Shown here: positions 32,828 through 42,100 of the stretch, piece by piece
Position numbering within the stretch: the stretch's first letter is position 1
Layout of the letters: every line of letters begins with the position of its first letter
Assembly: GCA_964654185.1 (NCBI GenBank)
Contig: CAZZIE010000004.1
Span: 1-64,000, forward strand
Length of the DNA stretch: 64,000 bases
Source of the DNA: CAYFQV01 sp964654185
Lineage (GTDB): Bacteria > Spirochaetota > Spirochaetia > DSM-27196 > PWMO01
Direction of reading: 5' to 3'
Position numbers and translations under genes: made by a program
Notes under the pieces: generated by a model
The model's input: the letters and a program-made list of their open reading frames with translations, nothing else
Databases searched by the model: none
What the model was told of the DNA's origin: nothing

Positions 32828-34087
32828 ATGAGTCAGGTAAGCATTATCGGCGCATACAACTCGAAGTTCGGCGCCTTTGTCGAGAAGAACAAAGAGACCG
32901 GCGAGGTTACCGATCGGAAGTCCATCTATGAGCTTCTGAATGAGGCCGTCAAAGGTGCCGTCGAAGACGCACAGATAGATCCGCAGGAGATTGACGGGGT
33001 GTGGGTAACCTCCTTCACGCCGGGCCTCTTCACGGAGCAGGACCATCTCGGACCGTTGCCGATTGAGGCATTTCCGGAGGCACTTCGCTTCAAGCCCTCC
33101 CAGCGCGTCGAAGGAGCCTGCGCCAGTGGGAGTATGGGGATCTACAACGCGGTCTACGGGATTGAATCTGGTCGCTACAAGAAGGCCCTTGTCGTCGGGG
33201 TGGAGAAGATGAATCTCCTGAAGACGAAGGGAGTCACCCACGCCCTGGCGACGGCCTCCTACTGGCCGACCGAAGGTGCGCAGGGAATGACCTTCCCGGG
33301 CCTCTTTGCCGAGTACGCCAGGGGTTACAAGGAACACTACAATCTCACGGATGAGGACCTCCGAAAGATGCTCGCTTACGTGAGTGCCCTCATGTATAAG
33401 AACGGCCTTGAGAACCCCTCTGCTCACTTCTCCAAAGGGAGTCCACCCGACCGGCATGGTCTGGTCACGCCACAGGCTATCATGGAGCTCCCTGACGACA
33501 AGAACCCCATGATTGCGGAGCCTCTGCGCCTGCACGACTGCTCCCTCATTACCGACGGCGCCGCCGGTGTGGTGCTTGCTCACAACGACGTGGTTGGGTC
33601 AGGCACACCCCGGGCGGTGGAGATTGCCGGCATCGGTCACTCTTCCGAGCGGCTCCCAATCGAACGGCGAGATAACATGTACGAGCTGATTGCCGGAAAG
33701 AAGGCGGTGACCCAGGCGTACCGTGAAGCCGGGATCTCCGTCGACGATCTCGACCTCGCCGAGGTTCACGACTGCTTCACCATCAATCAGCTTCTGTCGA
33801 CGGAAGCACTTGGCCTGTCAAAGGATGGTCGTGCCGGGCACGACTACATGGAAGGGCGCTTCACCCGGGATGATCGCTGTCCCGTCAATCTTTCGGGAGG
33901 ACTCAAGGCGAAGGGACACCCCGTTGGCGCAACCGGCGTATCCATGCACGCTCTCGTGTACAAGCAGCTTGTAGGAGAGCCGATCGGTGCAACACCGACC
34001 ACGGGATCACCGGAAGTGGGCGTAACCCTGAACGTCGGCGGATCCGCTGCAACGAATGCGGTCACGGTGTTGCGCCGCACCAGGTAA
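32828..34087 (+). CDS. Thiolase-family acyl-CoA acetyltransferase (SCP-x/AtoB-like)
   Basis: A 419-residue thiolase superfamily enzyme. The nucleophilic Cys is in VEGACASGSMG (about 98), the HDCF motif in LAEVHDCFTINQLL, and the second active-site His in GGLKAKGHPVGATG (about 363). The pattern with VHDCFT rather than NEAF is that of SCP-x/archaeal-type thiolases, which cleave or condense acyl-CoAs. It follows a good promoter with a TetR-type operator. The SDR divergent from tetR may act in the same pathway. Complete beta-oxidation genes are not present in the window. Confidence 0.87.
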   Translation: MSQVSIIGAYNSKFGAFVEKNKETGEVTDRKSIYELLNEAVKGAVEDAQIDPQEIDGVWVTSFTPGLFTEQDHLGPLPIEAFPEALRFKPSQRVEGACASGSMGIYNAVYGIESGRYKKALVVGVEKMNLLKTKGVTHALATASYWPTEGAQGMTFPGLFAEYARGYKEHYNLTDEDLRKMLAYVSALMYKNGLENPSAHFSKGSPPDRHGLVTPQAIMELPDDKNPMIAEPLRLHDCSLITDGAAGVVLAHNDVVGSGTPRAVEIAGIGHSSERLPIERRDNMYELIAGKKAVTQAYREAGISVDDLDLAEVHDCFTINQLLSTEALGLSKDGRAGHDYMEGRFTRDDRCPVNLSGGLKAKGHPVGATGVSMHALVYKQLVGEPIGATPTTGSPEVGVTLNVGGSAATNAVTVLRRTR

Positions 34088-34100
34088 CGTTTCACGGAAC

Positions 34101-34180
34101 CTGTGGATGTGGCGGCCGGTGGCGGACCCGCGGCGGGCCGCAAGGGCCCGTCGCGACACATCCACCGGCAGGCCGCCGCA
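34101..34180. other. Nested hairpin between convergent thiolase and DUF4168 genes
   Basis: CGCGGCGGGCC (34129-34139) and GGCCCGTCGCG (34145-34155) form an 11-bp stem with a 5-base loop and one mismatch. Flanking sequences (GGATGT/ACATCC, GCGGCCGGTGG/CCACCGGCAGGCCGC) can extend it. No T-run follows, but its place between convergent genes suggests bidirectional termination. Confidence 0.5.
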
Positions 34181-34191
34181 AAATCACATGC

Positions 34192-34746
34192 TCAGGAGCC
34201 CGAGCCTCCCGATTGAGACTGACCCTGCTGGGCCTGCATCTCCGAGCGGACGCGCTCCTGTATCTCGGGACTCTGAGAGAGTGCCGAGTAGATCTCGTTG
34301 AACCGGGCAACTTCCATGTCCTCTTCAGAGATGACGTCCTGCACTCTGTTCTGGAGGCCGTCCTGGATCTCGGTAATCTCCGACATCGTCTGTTGATATG
34401 CCTGCTGCTCCTCATCGGAGAGCTCGACGTTTGATCCCTGGTTGCCGGACTGCTGCCTGGCCTGATAGATCTCGATGAAGCGCTGCCGACTGAAGCTGCT
34501 GTCCTGGATGACCTCTCCAATCTCCGCCTGAGCGTTCTGCTGAATCGACTGGATGGCCACCAATGCCGCCGTGAACTGCTCGATCTCAGCGTCGGACACC
34601 GATACACTGGGCGAGCTCGGTGGCTGTGGACCCGTTTCACCCCCGGGGGAACCGGAGGATTGGCCGAATGCGATCATTGCCGGCGCCACAAGGGCAACCA
34701 CCAATGCCAAAAAGAGACGGTTAATGTGTGGTGTAAATTGTACCAT
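34192..34746 (-). CDS. DUF4168 secreted protein
   Basis: A 184-residue protein with a signal peptide (NRLFLALVVALVAPAMIAFGQ), a Ser/Gly/Pro-rich linker and a helical DUF4168 domain recognisable by VSDAEIEQFTAALVAIQSIQQNAQAEIGEVI and DMEVARFNEIYSALSQSPEIQERV. The tail is Gln/Ser/Gly-rich. The family function is unknown; many members are periplasmic. No Shine-Dalgarno is evident before the ATG. It is followed by a nested hairpin shared with the convergent thiolase gene. Confidence 0.82.
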   Translation of the reverse strand: MVQFTPHINRLFLALVVALVAPAMIAFGQSSGSPGGETGPQPPSSPSVSVSDAEIEQFTAALVAIQSIQQNAQAEIGEVIQDSSFSRQRFIEIYQARQQSGNQGSNVELSDEEQQAYQQTMSEITEIQDGLQNRVQDVISEEDMEVARFNEIYSALSQSPEIQERVRSEMQAQQGQSQSGGSGS

Positions 34747-34803
34747 TAAGGGGACGGTAACAACCCGCCCCCTCCTGCGTCAAAGTCGGCGAGCGATCGT
34801 GAG

Positions 34804-35562
34804 TTAGAGCGTTTCCAACTCCCGCACGAGGGCGCGGGAGAGTTGTTGGTGTACAAAGCGTCGCACCCGTGCCCGGAACGCATTCCCCTGGCGCGGATCG
34901 AACATCACGACGTGCACGTGTTTACCCTCCGCACGCACCCCGGAAACGACACCCGATACTTTCACGGCCTGCCCGCGCAGTCGGAGCTGGATATCGGTGA
35001 GATAGCTTCTGACCGGTACTTCCATGTCGGGCTCGAAGGAGCACGCCATGCCGACTGAGCTGATGTCGTGTACCACGCCGTTGCACAGCATGTCGTGGAT
35101 CTTCACATTGAAGGTCGCCACCTTCGGATCATCTATCCGGGCCCGCACGTACCGCCGGCGCCCTCGCGCCTCATTTGCTTCGAGCATGCGCAGCACAATC
35201 CCGGAGCTTTCCTCGAGTCCCAGCGAGAGCGTGACGAACCCGGCCTGAACCCCAATGTCCATGAGATACTTCCGCGCAAGCTCCTCGTTCTTGTTGTACG
35301 TGAGGATCCCGACCCGCACGTTCGTCGTCTCGGGAGACTCGCTGATCTCACGGACGTACTCTTCCCAGCGCTCCTCGGACAGTCCCGCATCAATGTTCAC
35401 AAAGAGGATGGAGTCGTCGTACCGGGGCAGCAACTTTCGCAGACGCTGATGGTCCTTGAGCAGATACACTTCATACTCGTTGCGAACCACTTCCCAAACA
35501 AGCTCTTCGGTGACTACGCTCGGGGGATACAGGAAGAATACTTTCTTGCCAAATTCCGGCAT
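34804..35562 (-). CDS. PilZ-domain c-di-GMP-binding protein
   Basis: A 252-residue cytoplasmic protein. The first 125 residues form a receiver-like alpha/beta domain (KKVFFLYPPSVVTEELVWEVVRNEYEVYLLKD, SILFVNIDAGLSEERWEEYV) without an obvious phosphoacceptor triad. The C-terminal half is a PilZ domain with RRRYVRAR (about 134) and the D/NxSxxG motif as VHDISSVGMACSF. It should bind c-di-GMP and act on motility or envelope processes. The two-part layout is familiar from spirochaete PilZ proteins. It is divergent from the nitroreductase gene. Confidence 0.8.
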   Translation of the reverse strand: MPEFGKKVFFLYPPSVVTEELVWEVVRNEYEVYLLKDHQRLRKLLPRYDDSILFVNIDAGLSEERWEEYVREISESPETTNVRVGILTYNKNEELARKYLMDIGVQAGFVTLSLGLEESSGIVLRMLEANEARGRRRYVRARIDDPKVATFNVKIHDMLCNGVVHDISSVGMACSFEPDMEVPVRSYLTDIQLRLRGQAVKVSGVVSGVRAEGKHVHVVMFDPRQGNAFRARVRRFVHQQLSRALVRELETL

Positions 35563-35615
35563 GTCATGTCCATTGTACTAGAAGTCGTGCAGGGTAACAC
35601 AACGGAGTAAATATC

Positions 35616-36260
35616 ATGCAATTCCTTGAGTTGGCGAAGCGGCGATACAGTGTTCGCGCTTACACGGACGCCTCGGTCCCCCGGAAGCTGGTGGAGCGCG
35701 CGCTGGAGGCTGCACGCCTCGCCCCCTCCGCAAGCAACTCCCAGCCCTGGCACTTTGTAGTCGTTGACGAGCCGGAACAGTGTGCAGAGCTGGGGGCGGC
35801 GTGTCGCGGGCCGGCGGGAACGTTTAACAAGTTCGCCGTCTCGGTTTCCACTTTCGTTGTAATCCTCGAGAGCTGGGGCGCTGCTCACACGGCCCTGGCG
35901 GGCCTCCTGAAGGGTCGCCGCTACAGTTCCTACGATGTCGGCATGGCCGCGGAGCACCTCTGTCTCCAGGCGGCGGAAGATGGCCTCGGCACCTGCATGC
36001 TGGGCTGGTTTGACGAACGCCGCGTCCGTCGACTGGTCGGCGCACCCCGGGGGTACCGGCCCACACTGGTCATCACCGTCGGCTATCCTCGCAAGGATTC
36101 GCCGCCTCCGAAGAAGAGGAAGGCGCTATCCGAGGTCGTGAGCTGGAACAGACACGACGGGCGGGGGACGCCCTCCGCTCTCGCAGACCACAGCGCCGCC
36201 CCCGCACACCACGCCGCGGCCCCCGCTACCGGGGCGCTGCGGCCAGGACCCGCGCAGTGA
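35616..36260 (+). CDS. Nitroreductase-family flavoprotein
   Basis: A 214-residue FMN-dependent nitroreductase. KRRYSVRAYTDASVPRKLVERALEAARLAPSASNSQPWHFVVV is the N-terminal FMN site, and LCLQAAEDGLGTCMLGWFDERRVRRLVG plus ITVGYPRKDSPPPKKRKALSEVV the C-terminal part. It reduces nitro compounds or quinones with NAD(P)H; the natural substrate is unknown. About 30 residues at the end are a low-complexity Ala/His/Pro tail. Its stop overlaps the start of the YihY gene by GTGA. GGAG is found upstream. Confidence 0.88.
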   Translation: MQFLELAKRRYSVRAYTDASVPRKLVERALEAARLAPSASNSQPWHFVVVDEPEQCAELGAACRGPAGTFNKFAVSVSTFVVILESWGAAHTALAGLLKGRRYSSYDVGMAAEHLCLQAAEDGLGTCMLGWFDERRVRRLVGAPRGYRPTLVITVGYPRKDSPPPKKRKALSEVVSWNRHDGRGTPSALADHSAAPAHHAAAPATGALRPGPAQ

Positions 36261-37099
36261 AACAGCGTCATCTCAGGCGGGGACTCCTCGGGTTCGTGCG
36301 GCACGTCGTGGACATTGTGCGGGAGAACGAGCTCGGCCTCCTGGCAACCTCCATGGCCTTCGCCACGGTACTCGCGGTCATGCCGCTTCTGGCAGTGAGC
36401 CTGTCGGTCTTCCTCTTCATCGAGCCTCTCGAGCCCTACCTGCGCGCCCTCGAGCAGATCATGCTGCAGTACCTGCTCAGCGGTCCAGGCAACCAGCTCG
36501 TAACTCAGGTTCAGGACACGATCTCCCAGATGCGGAGCAGCGTGATCGGCGGTGCGGGACTCGTCTTCCTCGTCGCTGTGGCCATGAAGCTCCTCAACGA
36601 CGTCGACACAGCCGTACAACGCGTCTGGGGCGTACGCGACCGGCGGCACGCCGTGCGCTCCCTCCTGTCATACCTCGCGATAATCGTTCTGGGGCCGGTG
36701 GTGCTTGCGCTGCTGGTGGCAGCCCTCTCGGTGGATGTCCTGCCCTACTTCGGCCGCATTCCCACCCGCGTCGTCGCCTACCTGGTCCTCGCCACCATCC
36801 TCTTCGCGGTGTACCACTTCGTCCCGCGCCATCCCGTGAAGTTCCGCGCCTCTCTCGTCTCAACGGCCGGGTCCGTCCTCCTGCTGGCCCTCGTCCAGCG
36901 CGGATACGGCTGGATCACGGCGAACGTCCTGAACTACAACCGCATCTACGGCTCCCTGGCGGTCATCCCCCTCTTCCTCATCTGGGTGCTGCTCTTCTGG
37001 ATCGTCTTTCTCCTCGGAAACGCCGCCTGCGCAGCCCTCACCCACCGCGCCGAGCACGCCGCAGAGCGCAGGGCACGCCACACCACCTCAGAAGAGTAA
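36257..37099 (+). CDS. YihY/BrkB-family membrane protein
   Basis: A 280-residue protein with about six helices. The YihY pattern is clear: VVDIVRENELGLLATSMAFATVLAVMPLLAVSLSVFLFI near the start, VKFRASLVSTAGSVLLLALVQRGYGWITANVLNYNRIYGSLAVIPLFLIWVLLFWIVFLLG at the end. Once annotated as ribonuclease BN, members are inner-membrane proteins of unknown transport or envelope role. Translation probably couples to the nitroreductase through the GTGA overlap. GTG start. Confidence 0.85.
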   Translation: MKQRHLRRGLLGFVRHVVDIVRENELGLLATSMAFATVLAVMPLLAVSLSVFLFIEPLEPYLRALEQIMLQYLLSGPGNQLVTQVQDTISQMRSSVIGGAGLVFLVAVAMKLLNDVDTAVQRVWGVRDRRHAVRSLLSYLAIIVLGPVVLALLVAALSVDVLPYFGRIPTRVVAYLVLATILFAVYHFVPRHPVKFRASLVSTAGSVLLLALVQRGYGWITANVLNYNRIYGSLAVIPLFLIWVLLFWIVFLLGNAACAALTHRAEHAAERRARHTTSEE

Positions 37100-37157
37100 G
37101 AAGATTCTGGGGACGATGCGTACGGCGCCCCGCCCCACCCGGGACCGACCGAAGGGC

Positions 37158-37227
37158 CGGGCGCGAACCGCCGCGTCAGCGGGGGGTCGGCGTGGCCGGT
37201 CCCGGCGCGAACCACCGCGTCGGCGGC
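37158..37227. repeat. Imperfect 25-bp direct repeat between yihY and hydA
   Basis: GGCGCGAACCGCCGCGTCAG (from about 37158) recurs as GGCGCGAACCACCGCGTCGG (from about 37203). It lies in the GC-rich convergent gap after the YihY gene. No coding role is seen. Confidence 0.6.
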
Positions 37228-37252
37228 GCGCGTGGGTGCCGGAGCCCGCGGG

Positions 37253-37280
37253 GGGCCGTGCGCCGTCATGCGCACGGCCC
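37253..37280 (-). terminator. Hairpin after hydA
   Basis: GGGCCGTGCGC and GCGCACGGCCC form a perfect 11-bp stem with a 6-base loop only a few bases beyond the hydA stop. No U-run follows, so it may be a GC-only terminator or an RNA 3' end stabiliser. Confidence 0.55.
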
Positions 37281-37287
37281 GTACCCG

Positions 37288-39132
37288 TCAGGCCGGCTCG
37301 ACGGGCACCTTTACCGCGTGGGCGGCTCCGGCGACGCCGGCACGCAGCGCCTCAATGTCCCGCAGGGAGGCGCGGCCGGCGTAGTGGGTGTGGAGGAGAT
37401 GATGTGAGCGCTCGCCGAGGGGCGCCCCGAGGAACTCCGTGTAGAGCTCCTGCACCGCCGGGTTCTCGTGAGACATGCGGATGGGGCGCGATTCGTCCTC
37501 TTCGTAAATGGCGCGGATCCGCGCCTCCCGCACCTCATTGGTGGTGAAACGGGGCTGGCCTCCGCCGCCGATGCATCCGCCCGGACAGGTCATGATCTCG
37601 ACGAAGTGGTACTCCTTCTCACCCCGGGCAATGAGGTCCAGCACGTCCCGGGCGTTGGAGAGGCCGTGGGCAACCGCCACACGGAGGGTCGCCCCCTCAA
37701 GGAAGCTCCACTCCGGCAGGGCACCCTTCACGGTGAGCTCCGCCTCCTTCACGCCCTGCAGGCCCGCAAGGGGCTCCACATGGAGGGCCGGGGTACCGAG
37801 GGGCTTGCCCGTCACGACGGCGTGGGCCGTCCGGAGGGCCGCCTCCATGACACCCCCGGTGTTGGCGAAGATGTCCGCCGCTCCCGTCGAGATGCCCAGC
37901 GGCGCATCCATTTCGGAGTCCTCGAGGTTGGGAAAGTCGATCCCCGCCTCGCGGATGATCTCGCCGAGTTCCCGGGTGGTAAGCACCCAGTCGACGTCGC
38001 GGACACCGCTGTCGGTCATCTCCGGGCGCGCCGCCTCGAACTTCTTGGCCGTGCAGGGCATGACCGACACGACCGAGATGTCCTCGGGACTCGTGCCGAG
38101 TTGTTCCGCGTAGTAGCTCTTCGCCAGGGCGCCGAACATCTGCTGCGGGCTCTTGCAGCTCGATATGTTGGGCAGGAACTGCGGGTAGAAGTGCTCGGCG
38201 TAGTTGATCCACCCGGGAGAGCAGCTCGTGAACTGCGGCAGGGCCACCTCCTCGCCGTCGACGAGGGCACGCTTCAGCCGCATGAGCAACTCGCTCGCCT
38301 CTTCCATGATCGTGAGATCCGCCGTGAAGTTGGTGTCGAATACGGCGTCGAAACCGAGTTGCCGAAGCGCCGAGACCATCTTGCCGGTGACCCGACTCCC
38401 GGGAGGATACCCGAAGCACTCTCCGATCGAGGCGCGGATTGCCGGCGCAGTCTGTACCACCACCGTCTTATCGGGATTGCCCAGGTCACGCCAGACACCG
38501 TCGACGTGACGCACCTCCGTAATTGCCCCGACCGGGCAAACCGCCGCGCATTGACCGCACTGCACGCAGGGCGTACCGTCCAGGTCGTTCGCGAAGGCCG
38601 GTCCGACCACCGTGGCAAAACCGCGGTTCTGCGCTCCCAGAGCGCCGACCGCCTGAATGGAGTTGCACACCGTCACGCAGCGGCGGCACTTGATGCACTT
38701 CGCCGTCTCGCGAATGAGCGCCTCCGTGCTCAGGTCGACGAGCTTGCTCGCCCGCTCGCCCTCGTAGGGAATCTCCCGGATCCCCAGGTCGTAGGCGAGC
38801 GCCTTGAGCTCACAATCCTCGCTGCGGGCGCAGGTCTTGCAGTCGCCGTCGTGCTCGCTCAGAAGGAGCTCGACCACGGCGCGTCGCGCCTCCCGGACCC
38901 GGGGAGAGTTGGTCTTGACCTTCATCCCGTCGCGCACCGGGGTGGCGCACGCCGCCAGAGTGGTCCGGGCGCCTTCGACCTCCACCATGCACACCCGACA
39001 CGCGCCGGTTGGCTCGAGTCCCTGGAGGTTGCACAGCGTCGGAATCGTCACGCCGGCTCGTCGCGCCGCGGTAAGAATCGTATCGTCAGCTTCTGCCGGT
39101 ACCGGCACACCGTTAATCGTCAGTTCAGCCAC
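37288..39132 (-). CDS. hydA: [FeFe] hydrogenase catalytic subunit, multimeric bifurcating type
   Basis: A 614-residue protein. Residues 1-75 hold a [2Fe-2S] domain (CNLQGLEPTGACRVC plus a further Cys), followed by a His-Cys3 [4Fe-4S] site (HDGDCKTCARSEDC), two ferredoxin clusters (CIKCRRCVTVC and CVQCGQCAAVCP) and the H-cluster domain. H-cluster motifs are TSCSPGW (about 300), MPCTAKKFE (about 357) and EIMTCPGGCIGGGGQP (about 512). It makes or oxidises H2, and with HydB/HydC should couple ferredoxin and NAD(P)H. GTG at 39132 follows AAGGAGG and overlaps the end of hydB by 8 bases. Maturases HydEFG are not in the window. Confidence 0.93.
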   Translation of the reverse strand: MAELTINGVPVPAEADDTILTAARRAGVTIPTLCNLQGLEPTGACRVCMVEVEGARTTLAACATPVRDGMKVKTNSPRVREARRAVVELLLSEHDGDCKTCARSEDCELKALAYDLGIREIPYEGERASKLVDLSTEALIRETAKCIKCRRCVTVCNSIQAVGALGAQNRGFATVVGPAFANDLDGTPCVQCGQCAAVCPVGAITEVRHVDGVWRDLGNPDKTVVVQTAPAIRASIGECFGYPPGSRVTGKMVSALRQLGFDAVFDTNFTADLTIMEEASELLMRLKRALVDGEEVALPQFTSCSPGWINYAEHFYPQFLPNISSCKSPQQMFGALAKSYYAEQLGTSPEDISVVSVMPCTAKKFEAARPEMTDSGVRDVDWVLTTRELGEIIREAGIDFPNLEDSEMDAPLGISTGAADIFANTGGVMEAALRTAHAVVTGKPLGTPALHVEPLAGLQGVKEAELTVKGALPEWSFLEGATLRVAVAHGLSNARDVLDLIARGEKEYHFVEIMTCPGGCIGGGGQPRFTTNEVREARIRAIYEEDESRPIRMSHENPAVQELYTEFLGAPLGERSHHLLHTHYAGRASLRDIEALRAGVAGAAHAVKVPVEPA

Positions 39133-42100
39133 GAGCTGCCTCCTTTTCCACTGTCCGGGCTTCCAGGCACTTGCCGAAGTCACAGCGCAGACATCTCGAC
39201 GCCTGGCGCAACGCCACAACCTCCGACCAGGACTTCTCGACCTCGCTGAAGTTGTGCCGCCGCCGCTCTACGGGAATGGTCTCCAGTGCCTCTCGTTCGA
39301 AGGGCACCGGATCCGCATCCGGGTCGAAGGCCACATCCACCGGCTTGTCCTCCCGCCAGAAGGCGTGATTCTCACCGGTCAGATAGAGATCGATGCCGAC
39401 GGCCGCCCGTTCGCCCGCCCCGATCGCTTCCACGACCGACGCAGGCCCCAGGACGGCGTCACCCCCGGAGAAGATCCAGGGCACACTTGTCTGACCCGTC
39501 TGATGGTCCGCGCGGATGAAACCGTCCCGGCTCACGGCAACCCCGACGTCGGCGATCAGGGGCGCCGCATCCAGCTTCTGGCCGATTGCGACGATCACCT
39601 GATCCGCGGGGATCTCAATGATCTCCTTGCCCCGCCGCGTCGGCCGGCGCCGTCCGCTCCGGTCGAAGTCACCCAGGGTGAGCTCCGCGCACTGCATGCC
39701 GGTCACCGCGCCGTTCTCGTCGCGCTCAATGCCCACCGGCTGCGTGAGGGTCCGCAGGTCGACGCCCTCGGCGACGGCCTCTTCGATCTCCTCCGCGTAC
39801 GCCGGCATCTGGTCCCGGGTCCGCCGATAGACGACGGTAACTTCCGCGCCCAGACGGATCGCTGTTCGCGCCGCGTCGATAGCCGCATTCCCGCCGCCGA
39901 CGACGACCACGCGGTCGCCCACCGGCGCGGAACCCCGAACGTTGTACTCCCGGAGGAAGTCACCGGCCCGGACCACGCCGTCACCGGCGCTTCCGGGAAT
40001 GTCGAGATCGACACAGGCGGGGGACCCCGGGCCCAGGAAGACAGCGTCGTATCCATCGTCCTGAAGCTGCTTGAGGGTGAAGTCCCGGCCGAGGCGTTTC
40101 TCCGGATGGATGGTCACCCCGAGCTGCTCGATCATGCGGATCTCCCGCGCCAGGGTTTCCCGGGGCAGGCGGTATTCCGGAATGGCCTGAACCAGCATGC
40201 CGCCGGGTCGCGGCTGCGCCTCGAAGACCTCCGGACGGTAACCGAGCCGCGCCAGGAAGTAGCCGCAGGAGAGCCCCGCCGGCCCGGCGCCGATGATCGC
40301 GACTTTCCGGTCGGCATTGGCCGGATCCTCCCGGACCTCCGGCGTCTGTACGACGATCTCCTGATCCACCATGAAGCGCTTCACCGCGCGGATAGCTACC
40401 GGTGAATCGAGACTCGACCGGCGACACTTCTCCTCGCAGGTGTGGAAGCACACACGGGCGCACACCGCAGCGAAGGGATTCCGCTCCCGATGGAGGCGCA
40501 GCGCCTCGGCGTAGCGTTTCTCCTTGACCAGGCTGACAAAGCCGGGAACATCGACCCCGGCGGGACAAGCGGACTGACAGGGCGCCCGCACGAGGGATGG
40601 GCACACACCGGCGCTGCAGTGACGATCGCGGATGTGTTCGACGTACTCGTGCCGGAAGTGGCGGAGTGTCGAGAGCACGGGATTCGGCGCGGTCTGCCCC
40701 AATCCGCAGAGAGCGGTGTCCTTGATCGACCGACCGAGTCGCTCCAGCCGGTCGATGTCTTCCATCTCGCCCCGGCCCTCGCAGATCCGGTCCAGGATCT
40801 CCAGCATGCGCTTCGTCCCGACGCGGCAGGAGGTGCACTTGCCGCAGGATTCCTCCTGCACGAACTCCAGGAAGAAGCGCGCCACGTCGACCATACAGGC
40901 GTCATCGTCCATGACAATGAGACCGCCCGACCCCATGATGGCGCCGAGCTCGTTCAGCGACGCGTAGTCGAGAGGAACGTTGAGGTGCTCCTTGGGGATG
41001 CACCCGCCGGAGGGTCCGCCGATCTGGGCGGCCTTGAAGGGCTTGTCGTTCTTGATGCCGCCACCGATGTCGTAGATCACCTCGCCCAGAGTCGTCCCAA
41101 TGGGAACCTCCACCAGGCCGGCGTTTCGGATCGATCCCGCCAGGGCGAAAACCTTGGTGCCGGGACTGTCCTCGGTACCGCTCTTCTCGTAGGTGGCGGG
41201 GCCGAGGGAGAAGACCGCCGGGACGTTGGCGTAGGTCTCCACGTTGTTCAGGAGGGTCGGCTGCCCCCAGAGTCCCTTCTGCGCGGGAAAGGGTGGCCGT
41301 GGTCGCGGCTCGCCGCGCTTGCCCTCGATCGAATGGATCAGGGCGGTCTCCTCGCCGCACACGAAAGCACCGGAGCCCTTCCGGTACCCCAGGGTGAAGG
41401 AGAAGCCCGTTCCCATGATGTCGTCACCCAGGAGACCGTACTCGGTAGCCTGCTTGATGGCGTTGTCCAGGCGTGCAACCGCCAGGGGATACTCCGCCCG
41501 GACGTAGACGTACCCGGCGGAGGCACCGATGGCGAAGGCGGCAATGGCCATGCCCTCAATGACGCTGTGTGGATCGCCCTCGAGGAGACTCCGATCCATG
41601 AAGGCGCCGGGGTCGCCTTCGTCGGCGTTGCAGAGCACGTACTTCGGGGTGCCCTCGGCAATGCGGGTGGCGTCCCACTTGAGCCAGGTCGGGAACCCGG
41701 CGCCCCCGCGACCGCGCAGGCCCGAGGTCTTCACGCCCTTGATCACGGCGGCAGGATCATTGGCCGCGAGGATGGTGGCCAGGCTCTGGTAGCCGCCGGC
41801 GGCAATGTAGTCATCTATGCTCGTGGGATCTATATTGCCGCAGTTTCTGAGCACCACCTTCTGCTGCCGACTGAAGAACTCAATGGCGTCGCGGTGATCC
41901 GCTGCCGCCTGTTCCTCCGAGACGTCGCGGTGGAAGAGCCGCTTGACGGGGTTGCCCGCGACAATGTGGCTCTCGACGATCTCCTTCGCGTCCTCGGGCC
42001 GTACGCCCTGGTAGAAGACGCCGTCCGGTTCCACCACGACCACCGGACCTTCGGCGCAGGGCCCCATGCATCCGGTACTCTTCAGCTCGACCTTTCCGAG

